Below, piece after piece: positions 62,280-64,000 of a stretch of 64,000 nt of DNA. Below the pieces are notes generated by a model. It made no database searches. It was not told the origin of the DNA and worked only from the letters and a program-made list of their open reading frames with translations. Made by a program: the position numbers and the translations under genes. The first letter of the stretch is position 1. Every line of letters starts with the position of its first letter. This stretch comes from Herminiimonas contaminans (lineage in GTDB: Bacteria; Pseudomonadota; Gammaproteobacteria; Burkholderiales; Burkholderiaceae_D): NCBI RefSeq assembly GCF_015645465.1, contig NZ_JADOEL010000010.1:62001-126000 (forward strand), given 5' to 3'.

Positions 62280-62656
62280 GGTCGTGTCCTTTGATTGGGT
62301 AACTATAGTTTTTAACCCTCGCTGATCGTTGCAGCGCAGGGGCACGCCACCATATCAGCCACTCACAAGCACATTGATGCATAAATTTAACCCATCGATA
62401 CGATATTTTGATACCTCAATCCGAGGATTCTGAGACTTCTTTTGCGCAGTTACGCTGCTGCAAATTTTCAAGCGTGAATTAGGTAGTGCGCCGGGTTGTG
62501 CGCAAGAGGAGACGCACCGGTCTGGCGCGTCTGGAATGCGGAGTTACAGAGGGATGGGGGAGAGTGATCCATCAAGATGTTTCTTGATGTGCACGTGGTC
62601 GTCGAAGTTTTCGACTGTTGCAATTTAACGTTTAATTAATATGCCTTACTACATGC
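62280..62656. other. Gene-free stretch between queC and lldP
   Basis: This 377-nt region holds the lldP promoter side and the queC 3' end. Two inverted repeats are visible: CATCAAG/CTTGATG (62570-62576 with 62583-62589) and GTCGAA/TTCGAC (62601-62606 with 62610-62615), both without T runs. I see no gene. Confidence 0.5.
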
Positions 62657-63364
62657 TTACTTTGCTGGGGCAATGAAGTTCGCATAGCCGCGTGCGCGTA
62701 ACTCACAAGCCGGACATTTGCCGCAACCGTATCCCCAGTCATGCAAGGCACCACGTTCGCCCAGATAGCATGTATGGGTGCCAGCACGTATCAGGTCGAC
62801 CAGCGCATTGCCGCCCAGGTCTTGTGCCAGTTGCCAGGTGTCAGCCTTGTCTATCCACATCAGTGGAGTTTCCAGCTTGAGGCGTGTTGCCATGCCGAGA
62901 TTGAGTGCGACCTGCAATGCTTTCATGGTGTCGTCGCGGCAGTCCGGATAACCGGAGAAGTCGGTTTCGCACATGCCACCGACCAGCACATCAAGTCCGC
63001 GGCGATAGGCGACAGTCGCCGCGACAGTCATGAACAGTAAATTGCGGCCGGGTACAAAGGTGTTCGGCAAGCCGTTTTCCATCATGGTGATTTCTACGTC
63101 TTGCGTCATCGCGGTGTTGGATATTTTGGAGATGAGCGACAGATCTATCATGTGATCTTCGCCCAGCTTCTTGTCCCACTCCGGATGAATGCCGCGCAAG
63201 GATTGCAGTACGCTCGGGCGCACTTCCAGTTCGACGGCATGCCGCTGGCCGTAATCGAAACCGATGGTTTCAACCTTGGCGTAGCGGTTCAGCGCCCATG
63301 CGACGCAAGTCGTGGAGTCTTGTCCACCGCTGAACAAGACCAGCGCACCATCTGTAGAACTCAT
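62657..63364 (-). CDS. queC: 7-cyano-7-deazaguanine synthase
   Basis: QueC makes preQ0 from 7-carboxy-7-deazaguanine for queuosine. The 235-residue protein starts [20 protein letters not shown] with the P-loop SGGxDS, followed by [16 protein letters not shown] and zinc ligands in [17 protein letters not shown] 63364 follows AAGGAAAT. No other queuosine genes are in the window. Confidence 0.95.
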   Translation of the reverse strand: MSSTDGALVLFSGGQDSTTCVAWALNRYAKVETIGFDYGQRHAVELEVRPSVLQSLRGIHPEWDKKLGEDHMIDLSLISKISNTAMTQDVEITMMENGLPNTFVPGRNLLFMTVAATVAYRRGLDVLVGGMCETDFSGYPDCRDDTMKALQVALNLGMATRLKLETPLMWIDKADTWQLAQDLGGNALVDLIRAGTHTCYLGERGALHDWGYGCGKCPACELRARGYANFIAPAK

Positions 63365-63486
63365 AATTTCCTTCAGTAACAAACAACAGCAAAAAATCGA
63401 CAGCGAGTATCTATCGCGGACGATAGTTTACATCGCCGCGCCAGGCCGAATTATATGCCCAGCTGAACTTTCGCTATGTCTGTTGC

Positions 63487-64000
63487 TTATACCGGATCGA
63501 CTTTGGTCAGGGTTTGTTCGATGAAGTCGCCTTCAGGCTCGGTGATGCGTACGCGTGCCGGATACCATTCCATGGACGGCGCAAACCAGATATCCAGTTT
63601 CTGTGCATGGTCGCCATCCTTGATGACGCGGCTGACTTTCACTGTGTTCAGATCGCCGGTCGCGGTTTTGATTTTCTCGGCCTTGTTGACTTTGAAGACC
63701 CACGCATCCGCATCTTTTTGTCCGACTACGGTTACCGGAATGCTGGCGCCGGTTTTGAATTTATTCGGTGTGCTGCGTGCGATGGTCGCCAGTTGCCAGA
63801 CTATGCTGTTGCGATCCTGTTCGCCGCCCTTGATCGGATAGCTGGCGTCGGATGCGGTAAAGGTGATGGTTTTGGCGTCGCGATTAAAAGTCGCGGTGGT
63901 TGGATCTTTGCGATAACGCTTTTCTGTCGAAGTCGACGGTGCCAGGCCATATGCATCAATAGTGCCTTCGCTTTTGGCTTCCAGTATCTTGCCCAGCAGC
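63487..64000 (-). CDS. 3' end of a DUF3108-like periplasmic protein
   Basis: The stop TAA is at 63487-63489 and the frame runs off the right edge (170 codons seen). Segments such as TEKRYRKDPTTATFNRD, NKFKTGASIPVTVVGQKD and LDIWFAPSMEWYPARVRITEPEGDFIEQTL match the C-terminal half of DUF3108 proteins, which are predicted periplasmic. The start is outside the window. It precedes queC on the same strand. Confidence 0.8.
   Translation of the reverse strand, partial: LLGKILEAKSEGTIDAYGLAPSTSTEKRYRKDPTTATFNRDAKTITFTASDASYPIKGGEQDRNSIVWQLATIARSTPNKFKTGASIPVTVVGQKDADAWVFKVNKAEKIKTATGDLNTVKVSRVIKDGDHAQKLDIWFAPSMEWYPARVRITEPEGDFIEQTLTKVDPV

Overview
The window is a gene-dense, chromosomal stretch of a Gram-negative betaproteobacterium, most likely of the order Burkholderiales, family Oxalobacteraceae (Herminiimonas/Janthinobacterium-like). 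I infer this from recognisable gene families and their order (lipB-ybeD next to a D-amino acid transaminase and a PBP5-type carboxypeptidase; birA-coaX-SPOR; ahcY-PF04020-metF under an SAH riboswitch; dapF-DUF484-xerC; hslVU) and from the moderate-GC codon use. It is a biosynthetic and envelope-maintenance core region. I see no rRNA, tRNA, CRISPR array, phage or insertion sequence.

Layout: 0-5.6 kb holds lipoate synthesis (lipA, lipB), a YbeD-like protein, a D-amino acid transaminase, a D,D-carboxypeptidase, an alpha/beta hydrolase and a thioredoxin-like ferredoxin. 5.6-10.3 kb is a Mce/Mla-type phospholipid transport operon (STAS-MlaE permease, ATPase, MlaD, PqiC-like lipoprotein) ending in a VanZ-like membrane protein. 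10.4-14.1 kb carries birA-coaX-SPOR and argB. 14.1-25 kb carries a degenerate-GGDEF/EAL protein, a TraB/GumN protein, a pyrimidine nucleotidase, slmA, fused pabB-pabC, a Spy/CpxP-regulator-kinase operon, a Tat-exported double PilJ-domain protein behind a sigma-54 type promoter, and moeB. 25-35.9 kb carries gpmA-envC-ctpA, then rhodanese-grxC-secB-SH3-gpsA, a cupin, hslVU and a double STAS-domain protein.

36.0-44.1 kb is the most interesting block: nine genes in one direction, beginning with a Zur/Fur-type repressor, then a COG0523 metallochaperone GTPase with a His-rich loop, a zinc-ligand-poor DksA with a long histone-H1-like tail, an FtsX/LolD-like ABC pair, two small Cys/His proteins, a DUF3299 protein and a ZnuD-like TonB receptor with a His-rich loop. 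It reads as a zinc-starvation locus. A shared TTTGCAA-N5-TTGCAAA-type inverted repeat lies upstream of the repressor and over the start codon of the ABC ATPase, and a 60-nt palindrome lies inside the block.

44.1-64 kb carries xerC-DUF484-dapF, two tandem lipid A acyltransferase-like genes, metK behind a potentially structured leader, an M14 carboxypeptidase, the SAH riboswitch-ahcY-PF04020-metF methyl cycle operon, a 5-formyl-THF cyclo-ligase, slt, a GST, cca, an EF-hand protein, a phosphatidylserine synthase, a secreted Cys-pair protein, an L-lactate permease, queC and the 3' end of a DUF3108-like gene. Starts were chosen by eye from ribosome binding sites, overlaps and family alignment from memory; no database search was possible.
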